Source of the DNA: Octadecabacter sp. SW4
GTDB lineage: Bacteria; Pseudomonadota; Alphaproteobacteria; Rhodobacterales; Rhodobacteraceae
Direction: 5' to 3'
Assembly: GCF_008065155.1 (NCBI RefSeq)
Contig: NZ_CP042819.1
Span: 2,108,001-2,172,000 of the forward strand
DNA length: 64,000 bases
Shown: positions 26,802 to 35,319 of the stretch, piece by piece
Numbering within the stretch: position 1 is the first letter of the stretch
How the letters are laid out: every line of letters begins with the position of its first letter
The notes under the pieces: generated by a model
What the model saw: the letters and a program-made list of their open reading frames with translations, nothing else
Told to the model about the DNA's origin: nothing
The model's database searches: none
Position numbers and translations under genes: made by a program

Positions 26802-27404
26802 CTAGAGCGTCAGCAGGCGGCGCAGGATGTCTTCGATGTGATGTTCTGCGCCGATCATCGGGTCGGTGTCGCCCATGATAGCGCGAATTTGCACGTCAAA
26901 ATCGGCATAATGCTGGGTCAGCGACCAGATCGAAAACACCAGATGATAGGGATCGACAGGGCGGATACGCCCCGCCGCAATCCAGCCCTCTATGACCTTT
27001 GCCAAATCGGTAACGGCGCGGCGCAATTCACCGTGCAGCACATCACTGATTTGAGGCGCGCCTTGCAGGATTTCGTTGGCAAAAAGGCGGCTTTCACGCG
27101 GGAAATTCTGGCTCATCTTCAGCTTGAGCTTTGCATAGTTCAGGATTTCCTCGACCGGATCACCGTCCGCATTGATCGCGTAAACAGGCTCCATCCAGTT
27201 CTCGAGAAGCTGGGCCAAAAGGGTCTTGTAGATCGCGTCCTTGGACGAAAAATAATAGAGCAGATTCGGCTTGGACAGCCCGGCGACCTCGGCAATCATA
27301 TCCAATGTCGATCCGCGAAATCCGTATTGGGAAAAAACCTCAAGCCCTGCCGCAAGAATCGTGGCCTGGTTCTTTTTCTGGATGCGTGTTTCGGATTTCG
27401 ACAT
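26802..27404 (-). CDS. rutR: TetR-family pyrimidine-responsive repressor RutR
   Basis: The 200-residue protein has a TetR helix-turn-helix (ILAAGLEVFSQYGFRGSTLD, then LSKPNLLYYFSSKDAIY) and a RutR-like ligand domain (NFPRESRLFANEILQGAPQI). In E. coli RutR senses uracil/thymine and binds TTGACCAnnTGGTCAA. That exact site is present at 27528-27545, upstream of the divergent hydrolase gene. Position and operator together support the name. It should derepress the pyrimidine genes when uracil or thymine is available. Confidence 0.93.
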   Translation of the reverse strand: MSKSETRIQKKNQATILAAGLEVFSQYGFRGSTLDMIAEVAGLSKPNLLYYFSSKDAIYKTLLAQLLENWMEPVYAINADGDPVEEILNYAKLKLKMSQNFPRESRLFANEILQGAPQISDVLHGELRRAVTDLAKVIEGWIAAGRIRPVDPYHLVFSIWSLTQHYADFDVQIRAIMGDTDPMIGAEHHIEDILRRLLTL

Positions 27405-27442
27405 CTAGGGCATCCACTTTGCTGGCTACATCAAGGCAAGTT

Positions 27443-27457
27443 GCCCAATCATTGGGC
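27443..27457. promoter_or_regulatory. Palindrome upstream of rutR
   Basis: GCCCAATCATTGGGC has perfect 7-bp arms about one base and lies 39 bp upstream of the rutR start. It is unlike the RutR consensus and has no T tract, so it may be a site for another regulator. Confidence 0.35.
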
Positions 27458-27527
27458 GTGTCTAGCGACATAAGGCGCAATGGTTAAGCACAATCCTTGA
27501 CTCACCCATACCCTCTGTTAGCGTTCC

Positions 27528-27545
27528 TTTGACCAGTTGGTCAAA
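27528..27545. promoter_or_regulatory. RutR operator
   Basis: TTTGACCAGTTGGTCAAA has perfect 8-bp arms around a 2-bp centre and matches the RutR consensus TTGACCAnnTGGTCAA exactly. It ends 17 bp before the start of the ureidopropionase-type gene, in the divergent region with rutR. It should control the hydrolase operon and perhaps rutR itself. Confidence 0.9.
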
Positions 27546-27562
27546 TATGCGGGGAAATTCAA

Positions 27563-28813
27563 ATGGCGACCATCGGGGCAAATCTGAAAATCAACAGCGA
27601 CCGTTTGTGGGACAGTCTGATGGAGATGGCCAAGATCGGCCCCGGCGTCGCCGGCGGCAACAACCGCCAGACCGTCACCGACGAAGACGGCCAAGGGCGC
27701 CACCTGTTTCAGGATTGGTGCAAGGCCGCGGGCTGCACGATGGGCCTTGACCAGATGGGCAATATGTTCGCGCGCCGCGAAGGCACAGACCCTGACGCGC
27801 TGCCGGTCTATGTCGGCTCGCACCTTGATACACAGCCCACGGGTGGCAAATACGATGGCGTGTTGGGCGTACTTGGCGGGCTCGAGATTATCCGCACGCT
27901 CAATGACCTTGGGATCAAAACGAAACACCCGATTGTCGTCACCAACTGGACCAACGAGGAAGGCACCCGCTTTGCCCCCGCGATGCTGGCGTCCGGCGTG
28001 TTTGCGGGAATGCACACGCAGGACTGGGCATATGGGCGCACCGACGCCGAGGGCAAGACATTCGGGGCCGAACTGGAGCGGATCGGCTGGAAGGGCGACG
28101 AAAAGGTCGGCGATCGCAAGATGCACGCCTTCTTCGAGCTGCACATCGAACAGGGACCGATCCTCGAGGCCGAGGGCAAGGATATCGGCGTTGTCACCCA
28201 CGGTCAGGGGCTGTCATGGACCCAAGTCACGGTGACGGGCAAGGAAAGCCACACCGGCTCAACGCCCATGCCGATGCGCAAGAACGCAGGGCTGGCGATG
28301 GCGCGGATACTGGATAAGGTCGAGGAAATCGCCCTGTCCCATGCCCCCCATGCAGTCGGTGCGGCGGGCCATATCGACGTCTATCCCAATTCGCGTAACG
28401 TGATCCCCGGCAAGGTGGTGTTCACCGTCGATCTGCGCTCGCCCAACCTCGCGGTGATCGAAGACATGGAAGCGCGGCTGCATGCCGAGGCGCGGAAAAT
28501 CGTTGATGACATGGGGATGACGGTAGAGTTTGAAAAGGTCGGCGGGTTTGATCCCGTGACGTTTGACGCGGGCTGCGTCACGGCGGTGCGCAACGCCGCC
28601 GAACGGCTTGGATATTCACATCGTGACCTGATTTCCGGCGCGGGCCACGACGCCTGCTGGATCAACCGCACCGCCCCCACGGCGATGGTGATGTGCCCCT
28701 GCGTTGACGGGCTATCGCACAATGAAGCCGAAGATATCTCGCAGGAGTGGGCCGCGGCAGGCGCAGATGTGCTGCTGCATGCGGTTGTTGAGACGGCGGA
28801 GATTGTGGCGTGA
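27563..28813 (+). CDS. Beta-ureidopropionase / N-carbamoyl amino acid hydrolase (M20 family)
   Basis: The 416-residue zinc amidohydrolase has the metal and substrate motifs of the carbamoylase branch of M20 peptidases: GSHLDTQPTGGKYDGVLGVL, TNEEGTRFAPAMLASGVF, ELHIEQGPILE, SGAGHDACWI and GLSHNEAED. In this setting it should hydrolyse N-carbamoyl-beta-alanine (or the methylated form from thymine) to beta-alanine, CO2 and ammonia. That is the third step of reductive pyrimidine breakdown. A GGGGA ribosome site precedes the ATG. The RutR operator lies just upstream. An allantoate-type substrate is the alternative, made less likely by the neighbours. Confidence 0.9.
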   Translation: MATIGANLKINSDRLWDSLMEMAKIGPGVAGGNNRQTVTDEDGQGRHLFQDWCKAAGCTMGLDQMGNMFARREGTDPDALPVYVGSHLDTQPTGGKYDGVLGVLGGLEIIRTLNDLGIKTKHPIVVTNWTNEEGTRFAPAMLASGVFAGMHTQDWAYGRTDAEGKTFGAELERIGWKGDEKVGDRKMHAFFELHIEQGPILEAEGKDIGVVTHGQGLSWTQVTVTGKESHTGSTPMPMRKNAGLAMARILDKVEEIALSHAPHAVGAAGHIDVYPNSRNVIPGKVVFTVDLRSPNLAVIEDMEARLHAEARKIVDDMGMTVEFEKVGGFDPVTFDAGCVTAVRNAAERLGYSHRDLISGAGHDACWINRTAPTAMVMCPCVDGLSHNEAEDISQEWAAAGADVLLHAVVETAEIVA

Positions 28814-28829
28814 GGGATCCTGTCAATCA

Positions 28830-28895
28830 CGCCCCGGACTTGATCCGGGACCTCATGCTTCTGACGCCGAGGGGCCCCGGATCAAGTCCGGGGCG
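28830..28895. repeat. REP-like palindromic repeat, copy 1
   Basis: Two near-complementary halves (CCCCGGACTTGATCCGGG at 28832 and its reverse complement near 28875) form a long imperfect hairpin. It lies between the hydrolase and GIY-YIG genes. The same core recurs at 29230 and 30753. Confidence 0.85.
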
Positions 28896-28936
28896 TGGTT
28901 CACCTGTCGTTAACCAAGGTCAGGCACAAAAACAGT

Positions 28937-29218
28937 ATGCCCCACTTTGTTTACATCATGGCCTCGCGACCCGGCGGTGCTCTCTACATGGGTCGCACCC
29001 GAAACTTGCGTATGCGCGTAGAAGCGCACCGGTCTGGCCTGTCTGCCCATACGGCAAAATACAAAATCAAAACCCTCGTCTGGTTCGAGGCGCACGACGA
29101 TTTCGAGACGTCCCTTCGACGCGAGCGCTTGCTCAAGAGATGGCGCCGCGCATGGAAAGATGCGCTGATCACCCAAGCAAACCCACACTGGCAAGACATG
29201 ACACACGCCATTCCTTGA
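28937..29218 (+). CDS. Small GIY-YIG nuclease-domain protein
   Basis: The 93-residue protein is a minimal GIY-YIG domain: FVYIMASRPGGALYMGRTRN, then RVEAHRSGLSAHTAKYK, then LVWFEAHDDFETSLRRERLLK with the usual late Glu. The tract YIMAS...LYMGRT replaces the canonical GIY...YIG, as in many UPF0213-type proteins. The ATG at 28937 gives the standard start; the frame is open to 28895. It sits between two REP-like repeats and unrelated pyrimidine genes. Association of small nuclease genes with such repeats may be mechanistic but is not shown. Confidence 0.8.
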   Translation: MPHFVYIMASRPGGALYMGRTRNLRMRVEAHRSGLSAHTAKYKIKTLVWFEAHDDFETSLRRERLLKRWRRAWKDALITQANPHWQDMTHAIP

Positions 29219-29229
29219 TCTCTGTGGCC

Positions 29230-29254
29230 GAGGGCCCGGATCAAGTTCGGGGCG
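29230..29254. repeat. REP-like repeat, single half, copy 2
   Basis: One half-unit with the core CCCGGATCAAGTTCGGGGCG lies between the GIY-YIG gene and the dihydropyrimidinase gene. It carries one mismatch from copy 1. Confidence 0.75.
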
Positions 29255-29276
29255 GGTATCGTCAAGGAGAAACCCC

Positions 29277-30731
29277 ATGACCACAGTTATCAAAAACGGC
29301 ACAATCGTCACTGCCGATCTGACCTACAAGGCCGATGTCCTGATCGACGGTGGCAAGATCATCGAGATCGGGCCGAACCTGAAGGGTGATGATCAGTTGG
29401 ACGCCACGGGCTGCTACGTCATGCCCGGTGGGATTGATCCGCATACGCACCTCGAGATGCCATTCATGGGCACCTATTCCACCGATGATTTCGAAAGCGG
29501 CACCCGCGCCGCACTGGCCGGTGGCACGACGATGGTTGTTGATTTTGCGCTGCCCAATCAGGGCGAAGGGCTGCACGAGGCGCTGAAGCGCTGGGACAAC
29601 AAATCAAGCCGCGCCAATTGCGACTATTCGTTCCATATGGCGGTGACGTGGTGGGGTGAAAAGGTGTTCGAAGATATGGAAACCGTCATCAAGGACCGCG
29701 GCATCAACACCTTCAAGCACTTCATGGCCTACAAGGGCGCGCTGATGGTGAATGACGACGAAATGTATGCGTCTTTCCAACGGCTTGCCGAACTTGGCGG
29801 GATTGCGATGGTGCACGCTGAAAACGGCGATGTGGTGGCCGAACTCTCTGCCAAACTGCTGGCCGAGGGCAACACCGGCCCCGAGGCACACGCCTACTCC
29901 CGCCCCCCGCAGGTCGAGGGCGAGGCGACAAACCGCGCGATCATGATCGCCGATATGGCGGGCGTGCCGCTTTATGTGGTGCATACATCCTGCGAGGACT
30001 CACACGAGGCGATCCGCCGTGCGCGAAGCCAAGGCAAACGCGTCTGGGGCGAGCCGCTGATCCAGCACCTGACGCTGGACGAGTCCGAGTATTTCAACAA
30101 GGATTGGGACCACGCCGCGCGGCGCGTCATGTCACCGCCCTTCCGCAACAAGAAACATCAAGACAGCCTTTGGGCTGGTATCCAGTCAGGCTCGCTGTCG
30201 GTTGTCGCGACGGATCACTGCGCCTTTACGACCGACCAGAAACGCCACGGCGTGGGCGATTTCACGAAAATCCCAAACGGCACGGGCGGGCTGGAAGACC
30301 GGATGCCGATGCTTTGGACGCACGGCGTTGAAACCGGACGTTTGACGCCGAACGAATTTGTGGCGCTGACCTCGACCAACATCGCGAAAATCCTCAACTG
30401 CTATCCGCGCAAAGGTGCGGTGCTGGTCGGGGCGGATGCCGATCTGGTGGTGTGGGATCCGAAAAAGTCCAAAACGATCACCGCCGACACGCAGCAATCT
30501 GCCATTGATTACAACGTGTTCGAGGGCAAGAAAGTGACAGGCCTGCCACGCTTTACCCTGACACGCGGCCAAGTCGCCGTGCACGATGGCGAAATTCGCA
30601 CGCAGGAAGGCCACGGCAAGTTCGTGCGTCGCGAGGGCAACACCGCGACCAACAAGGCGCTGTCATCATGGAAAGAACTCACCTCGCCACGGCCGGTGAA
30701 ACGGTCCGGTATTCCGGTGACGGGGGTTTGA
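29277..30731 (+). CDS. hydA: Dihydropyrimidinase (hydantoinase)
   Basis: The 484-residue cyclic amidohydrolase shows the binuclear metal motifs: GGIDPHTHLEMPF near residue 58, TFKHFMAYKGALMVNDDE with the Lys that is carbamylated, VHTSCEDSHEAIRRA, and VATDHCAFTTDQK with the catalytic Asp. It opens dihydrouracil or dihydrothymine to the N-carbamoyl acid, the step between PreTA and the ureidopropionase. An AAGGAG ribosome site precedes the ATG. It probably belongs to the RutR-controlled unit despite the intervening GIY-YIG gene. Confidence 0.93.
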   Translation: MTTVIKNGTIVTADLTYKADVLIDGGKIIEIGPNLKGDDQLDATGCYVMPGGIDPHTHLEMPFMGTYSTDDFESGTRAALAGGTTMVVDFALPNQGEGLHEALKRWDNKSSRANCDYSFHMAVTWWGEKVFEDMETVIKDRGINTFKHFMAYKGALMVNDDEMYASFQRLAELGGIAMVHAENGDVVAELSAKLLAEGNTGPEAHAYSRPPQVEGEATNRAIMIADMAGVPLYVVHTSCEDSHEAIRRARSQGKRVWGEPLIQHLTLDESEYFNKDWDHAARRVMSPPFRNKKHQDSLWAGIQSGSLSVVATDHCAFTTDQKRHGVGDFTKIPNGTGGLEDRMPMLWTHGVETGRLTPNEFVALTSTNIAKILNCYPRKGAVLVGADADLVVWDPKKSKTITADTQQSAIDYNVFEGKKVTGLPRFTLTRGQVAVHDGEIRTQEGHGKFVRREGNTATNKALSSWKELTSPRPVKRSGIPVTGV

Positions 30732-30752
30732 TTCAGTGAGAAAAACTTATCG

Positions 30753-30817
30753 CGCCCCGGACCTGATCCGGGGCCTCTATGAACTTGGCGGCGAGGCCCC
30801 GGATCAGGTCCGGGGCG
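30753..30817. repeat. REP-like palindromic repeat, copy 3
   Basis: Two 25-base arms (30753-30777 and 30793-30817) are perfect reverse complements around a 15-base loop. They share the CCCCGGACCTGATCCGGGG core with copy 1 except for a compensated base change. It lies between hydA and the ABC ATPase gene, and may stabilise or terminate the upstream message. Confidence 0.85.
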
Positions 30818-30833
30818 AGGTGCAAACCCCGCG

Positions 30834-31607
30834 ATGACAGTCATTTCCGCCCAAAACCTCGACCTGACGTTTCAGACGAACGATGGCCCCGTCCATGCCC
30901 TCAAGGACGTGAACCTCGACATCAACAAGGGAGACTTCGTCAGTTTCATCGGCCCGTCGGGCTGTGGCAAGACCACGTTCCTGCGCTGTATCGCCGGGCT
31001 GGAAACGCCGACGGCGGGTGACATTTCCGTCAACGGGATGACGCCCGATGCGGCGCGGCGCGCGCGCGCCTATGGCTATGTGTTTCAGGCGGCGGGGCTT
31101 TATCCGTGGCGCACGATTGGCGGGAATATCCGTTTACCGCTTGAAATCATGGGGTTTTCCAAAGCCGAGCAGGCCGAGCGTGTCGCCCGCGTTCTGGAAC
31201 TGGTCGAACTCGCGGGGTTCGAGCAGAAGTTTCCCTGGCAGTTGTCCGGCGGTATGCAGCAACGCGCCTCGATTGCGCGTGCCTTGGCGTTTGATGCCGA
31301 TATTCTGTTGATGGATGAACCCTTTGGCGCGCTTGACGAGATCGTGCGCGACCACCTGAACGAGCAGTTGTTGCAGCTTTGGGCGCGCACGCAAAAGACC
31401 ATCGCTTTCGTAACGCACTCGATCCCCGAAGCCGTATATCTGAGCACGAAAATCGTTGTGATGTCACCTAGACCGGGACGAATTTCCGACATTATCGACA
31501 GCCCGCTACCCAAAGAACGCCCGTTGGATATTCGCGATTCAGCCGCGTTTATCGCGGTTGCGCACCGCGTCCGCGAAGGCCTGCGCGCGGGGCATGGCGA
31601 TGAATAA
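30834..31607 (+). CDS. ABC transporter ATP-binding protein (pyrimidine/nitrate-taurine type)
   Basis: The 257-residue ATPase has Walker A GPSGCGKTTFLR, Q-loop, signature LSGGMQQRASIARAL, Walker B ILLMDEPFGALDE and H-loop FVTHSIPEA. It belongs to the NrtD/SsuB/TauB/ThiZ group. It is the first gene of a four-gene importer directly after the pyrimidine catabolic genes. Uptake of a pyrimidine base, dihydropyrimidine or hydantoin is the natural inference. Confidence 0.9.
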   Translation: MTVISAQNLDLTFQTNDGPVHALKDVNLDINKGDFVSFIGPSGCGKTTFLRCIAGLETPTAGDISVNGMTPDAARRARAYGYVFQAAGLYPWRTIGGNIRLPLEIMGFSKAEQAERVARVLELVELAGFEQKFPWQLSGGMQQRASIARALAFDADILLMDEPFGALDEIVRDHLNEQLLQLWARTQKTIAFVTHSIPEAVYLSTKIVVMSPRPGRISDIIDSPLPKERPLDIRDSAAFIAVAHRVREGLRAGHGDE

Positions 31608-32529
31608 AAGCGGCGCGTTCTTTCCGGTTTTGACGATCATTGCAGCGATCCTTTTGATCTGGACGCTGGCCGTCATTCCGATGAACGCGCATCTGACTGC
31701 CGATCAGGCGGCGCGCGATGACATCGTGATCACCCCTGCATCTGCAGCCGACCGGCAAGACTATCTGGGGCTGACGCTGGCCCTGAAAAACCCAGATATT
31801 ATTCCGCTGACCTTTGTGCAGGTGCGCCCGCGTTTGCCGTCACCGCATCAGATCGCGGTCGAGCTGTATAACACTGTATTCACACAGAAAGTCACTTCGC
31901 GGCGCAGCCTTGTCTATCACGGTTGGGTCACGCTTTCGGCCACATTGCTGGGCTTTGCGATTGGCACAACCCTCGGGATATTGCTGGCGATCGGGATCGT
32001 TCTGAACAAGACGATGGATAAATCCGTGATGCCTTGGGCCATCGTTTCGCAGACCATTCCGATCCTCGCGCTGGCGCCGATGATCATCGTGATTTTGGGG
32101 TCGGTCGGGATACAGGGGCTTTTGCCCAAGTCGGTAATTTCCGCATACCTCAGCTTTTTTCCCGTCGTCGTAGGGATGGTCAAGGGGTTGCGCAGCCCCG
32201 GCGCGATGCAGCTTGATCTGCTGCACACCTATAATGCGAGCGACAGCCAAGGGTTCTGGAAGCTGCGGCTTCCCGCGTCGATCCCCTATCTTTTTGCTTC
32301 GCTCAAGATCGGTATTTCGGCCGCATTGGTGGGCGCGATTGTCGGTGAATTGCCGACAGGGGCCAAGGCCGGTTTTGGCGCGCGGATGTTGGTGGGCGAT
32401 CAGTATGGCCAGCCTTTGGTGACATGGGCGGCGCTGCTTGCCGCCGCGATTACCGCCGCTGGATTGCTGGCGATCCTAAGCATGATTGAACGGCGCACCC
32501 TGCGCCAAATGGGCATGGAGGCGGCGTGA
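31594..32529 (+). CDS. ABC transporter permease 1
   Basis: The product of about 311 residues has a single N-terminal membrane segment and a periplasmic stretch, then the BPD_transp_1 core of five or so helices with an EAA-like loop (MVKGLRSPGAMQLDLLHTYN). The preferred ATG at 31594 (or 31600) overlaps the ATPase gene end, so the genes are coupled. It pairs with the second permease as a heterodimer in the importer. Confidence 0.85.
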   Translation: MAMNKSGAFFPVLTIIAAILLIWTLAVIPMNAHLTADQAARDDIVITPASAADRQDYLGLTLALKNPDIIPLTFVQVRPRLPSPHQIAVELYNTVFTQKVTSRRSLVYHGWVTLSATLLGFAIGTTLGILLAIGIVLNKTMDKSVMPWAIVSQTIPILALAPMIIVILGSVGIQGLLPKSVISAYLSFFPVVVGMVKGLRSPGAMQLDLLHTYNASDSQGFWKLRLPASIPYLFASLKIGISAALVGAIVGELPTGAKAGFGARMLVGDQYGQPLVTWAALLAAAITAAGLLAILSMIERRTLRQMGMEAA

Positions 32530-33368
32530 TGGCCTATGCGATTGCCCTTGTCATCTGGATTGGCGGGTGGTGGCTCAACACCCGACTGTCCAATTCCTCG
32601 GCCGCTGACGCGCCCGTGGTGAGCCTGATTATCCCGACCATTTTCGGCGTCACAATCCTGCTCATCTGGGAGGTTCTGGTGCAGATGCTGGACATCAGCG
32701 CGGTTATTCTGCCCGCGCCATCCGCCATCGCCGTGCAGTTCGCCAATTCATTGCCACTGCTCTGGGCGGACTTTCAGCAAACCATTATCAAGGGCGCTTT
32801 GACAGGTTATCTGGTCGGGGCGGTTGCTGCCTTTTTCGTTGCCATCATCGCTGATAGATCCGATTTCCTGACCAAAGGCATCTTGCCCGTCGGCGCCTTC
32901 CTTGCAGCCCTTCCCATCGTCGGAACCGCGCCAATTTTCGTGAAGTGGCTGGGCAGTGACTGGCAGTCCAAGGCGGCGGTCGTCAGTGTCATGGTGTTCT
33001 TTCCGATCCTTGTGAATACGGTTGCGGGGCTCAAGGATAGCTCGGCCATTCAACGCGACCTGATGCGCACCTACGGCGCGCGATACTGGGCCACGCTGTT
33101 CAAGTTGCGCATCCCTGTGGCGATGCCGTTTATCTTTAACGGATTGAAAATTGCGACGACTCTGGCGTTAATCGGTGCCATTGTTGCCGAGTTCTTCGGT
33201 TCGCCGACGCTGGGCATGGGGTTTCGCATTTCGACTTCGGTCGGGCGTCTGGCGATGGATATGGTCTGGGCCGAAATCGTTGTCACCGCACTTGTGGGCA
33301 CAGCATTCTATGGCGCGGTGGCGCTCATCGAAAAACGGGTGACGTTCTGGCACCCCTCTCAACGATAA
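32529..33368 (+). CDS. ABC transporter permease 2
   Basis: The 279-residue membrane protein is the second permease of the importer, with the same core (AVVSVMVFFPILVNTVAGLK, then LMRTYGARYWATLFKLRIPV as the EAA loop). Its ATG overlaps the stop of permease 1 by one base (TGATG). A GTG three bases earlier is possible. Two unlike permeases and one ATPase gene suggest a heterodimeric channel with two copies of the same ATPase. Confidence 0.87.
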   Translation: MAYAIALVIWIGGWWLNTRLSNSSAADAPVVSLIIPTIFGVTILLIWEVLVQMLDISAVILPAPSAIAVQFANSLPLLWADFQQTIIKGALTGYLVGAVAAFFVAIIADRSDFLTKGILPVGAFLAALPIVGTAPIFVKWLGSDWQSKAAVVSVMVFFPILVNTVAGLKDSSAIQRDLMRTYGARYWATLFKLRIPVAMPFIFNGLKIATTLALIGAIVAEFFGSPTLGMGFRISTSVGRLAMDMVWAEIVVTALVGTAFYGAVALIEKRVTFWHPSQR

Positions 33369-33414
33369 CAAGGCGGAATAGCCAAATCATTCAACTGACT
33401 AGGAGGTCAACACG

Positions 33415-34410
33415 ATGAAAAATCTAATGATAGCAGCCGCGCTCGCGACGGGCATCGGCGCAACGGCGGTCCACGCCGAAGGGCACGCAGGCAGCGTAAC
33501 GTTGCAGTTGCAGTGGGTCACACAATCTCAGTTTGCGGGCTACTACGTGGCCTTGGACAAGGGGTTCTACGAGGAAGAAGGGCTGGACGTGACGATCCTG
33601 TCGGGCGGTCCCGATATCGCGCCACCGCAGGTGCTTGCCGGTGGCGGGGCCGATGTGATGCTGAACTGGATGCCGTCAGCGCTGGCGGCGCGTGAACGCG
33701 GCTTGCCTGTGGTCAATATCGCCCAGCCGTTCAAGACGTCCGGCCTGATGCTGACATGCTGGAAAGACACCGGCATCACCGGCGTCGAGGATTTCCGCGG
33801 CAAGACCATCGGCGTGTGGTTCTTTGGCAATGAATATCCGTTCCTCAGCTGGATGAGCCAGGTCGGTATTCCGACCGAAGGCGGCGAAGACGGTGTCACG
33901 GTCCTCAAGCAGGGTTTCAACGTTGATCCGCTGCTGAACCGCGAGGCGGACTGCATTTCCACGATGACCTACAACGAATACGGTCAGGTGCTGGATGCGG
34001 GTGTTGATCCTGACGAACTGGTGACCTTCATGTATGAAGATCAAGGTGTCGCTACCCTCGAAGACGGCATGTATGTGCTTGAAGAAAACCTCGAGGATCC
34101 GGTGTTCGTTGATAACATGGTGCGTTTCGTGCGCGCGTCGATGCGCGGTTGGAAATACGCCGAGGAGAACGTCGAGGAAGCGGCAGGTATCGTCGTGGAC
34201 AACGATGAAACTGGTACGCAGTCCGAGCAAGCACAGATCCGCATGATGACCGAGATTGCCAAACTGACAGCCGGTTCTGACGGTGCCTTGGACGAGGCGG
34301 ACTACGAACGCACCGTCGCGACACTGCTTGGCGGTGGCTCGGATCCGGTAATTACAGTCGCACCCGAAGGGGCGTGGACAAGCGTGATTACTGATCAAGC
34401 GTTGCAATAA
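33415..34410 (+). CDS. ABC transporter substrate-binding protein (NMT1/THI5-like)
   Basis: The 331-residue protein has a signal peptide (about 1-22, ending AVHA-EGHA). It then has the THI5/NMT1-like periplasmic binding fold: VTLQLQWVTQSQFAGYYVAL, KGFYEEEGLDVTILSGG, and GKTIGVWFFGNEYPF. This group binds pyrimidine-type ligands in thiamine-precursor importers, which fits a pyrimidine ligand here. An AGGAGG ribosome site precedes the ATG. A hairpin lies 17 bp after the stop. Confidence 0.9.
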   Translation: MKNLMIAAALATGIGATAVHAEGHAGSVTLQLQWVTQSQFAGYYVALDKGFYEEEGLDVTILSGGPDIAPPQVLAGGGADVMLNWMPSALAARERGLPVVNIAQPFKTSGLMLTCWKDTGITGVEDFRGKTIGVWFFGNEYPFLSWMSQVGIPTEGGEDGVTVLKQGFNVDPLLNREADCISTMTYNEYGQVLDAGVDPDELVTFMYEDQGVATLEDGMYVLEENLEDPVFVDNMVRFVRASMRGWKYAEENVEEAAGIVVDNDETGTQSEQAQIRMMTEIAKLTAGSDGALDEADYERTVATLLGGGSDPVITVAPEGAWTSVITDQALQ

Positions 34411-34426
34411 ACGCCAACGAAACAGT

Positions 34427-34458
34427 GCCGTTGTTTCACCCTTGGGTGAGGCAACGGC
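34427..34458 (+). terminator. Hairpin after the pyrimidine importer operon
   Basis: GCCGTTG and CAACGGC arms enclose an inner CACCC/GGGTG pairing. There is no clear T tract, so it is a possible terminator or message-protecting hairpin. Confidence 0.55.
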
Positions 34459-35159
34459 GCCCCCAAGTTCAGATGGCTGCACATCATTCAACGGTGTCGC
34501 GTCCGGGTCGCGAGCCGGTCTATTTTTGGCAAATGTATGCGGGCGGACTGTTGCGCCATTCGTGGCCGACATTTTCAACTTACAATTTGATCAGACGCAA
34601 TCATTGCGCGGCTGATCAACCTGTCTGGTCGTGACGTATCTCCAGCATCGAAGTTGAATGTGGGGACCCCCACCAGTGGTGGTCCCAGAATTTTGACCAG
34701 TTTGCGCCCCATTTAAGGTGGATCAAGGTTTCATTCCGGCTGCCAATTCCAGCGAACGCCCGCCTTTCGCCCTTCTCGACTGGACTTCCGTCGGCGCGAT
34801 CGCCAACTCAGGCACCTGCCGCAGTCGTTTTCGCGACTTACACGACCTGTCGTTCCTCGGACCCGATTTGCGCGCACAGGTCACAACCGGCACCCAGCCG
34901 ATTGGGACGCCCAGCGGATGATACTCCACAGCCTTCCGAAGATATTGAAGCCGGTGCTTCAGGCCATCAAAAAATTTGCACCTTGAACGCAATGCTCTGC
35001 ACAAAAGTGACCCGTTAACATCTGGATTTGAGATTAAGTGGCCAAAATTCGTTGAGATGCGGAAATTCGCCGCCTCACACCCCGATTACATACCCGAAGC
35101 AAGCGGTACACACGCCCTGTGCGGCGCCATACTTGCCAACAATATCAATGGGGTGTGGA
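34459..35159. other. Gene-poor region left of the genomic island
   Basis: No convincing gene is seen in about 700 bp. A near-perfect palindrome with CCACCA/TGGTGG arms lies at about 34664-34689. Short open frames after it on either strand do not match a family I know and look like mobile-element debris. This is the flank on which the island border at 35160 was created. Confidence 0.5.
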
Positions 35160-35173
35160 TGGCGGAGACTCAG
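35160..35173. repeat. Left attachment repeat of the island
   Basis: TGGCGGAGACTCAG is identical to the tRNA-Ser 3' end at 55421-55434 and in the same orientation. Sequence identity stops at both sides. Confidence 0.75.
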
Positions 35174-35290
35174 TCCGCCGAACTGCCGTCCGTATTAGTC
35201 TGTAACCGCCCACTAATCTTATGTTTTTATACTCATTATGCGAAAACATGTCCTTGCTCATCCACGGAAGTCCACTATTATCCCTAACTC

Positions 35291-35311
35291 AAGTTAGGGT
35301 CAAAGTTAGGG
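35291..35311. repeat. Paired AGTTAGGG repeats inside the left border
   Basis: Two direct AGTTAGGG units with a 4-base spacer lie 120 bp inside the left border, with an inverted CCCTAACT copy just upstream at 35282. The same pair recurs at 55343 near the right border. They are candidates for integrase arm-binding sites. Confidence 0.6.
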
Positions 35312-35319
35312 ACATCCAC

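Noticed and set aside
34718..35004. Open frames on both strands left of the island
   Set aside because: Short, without ribosome sites or recognisable domains, and lying in apparent mobile-element debris.
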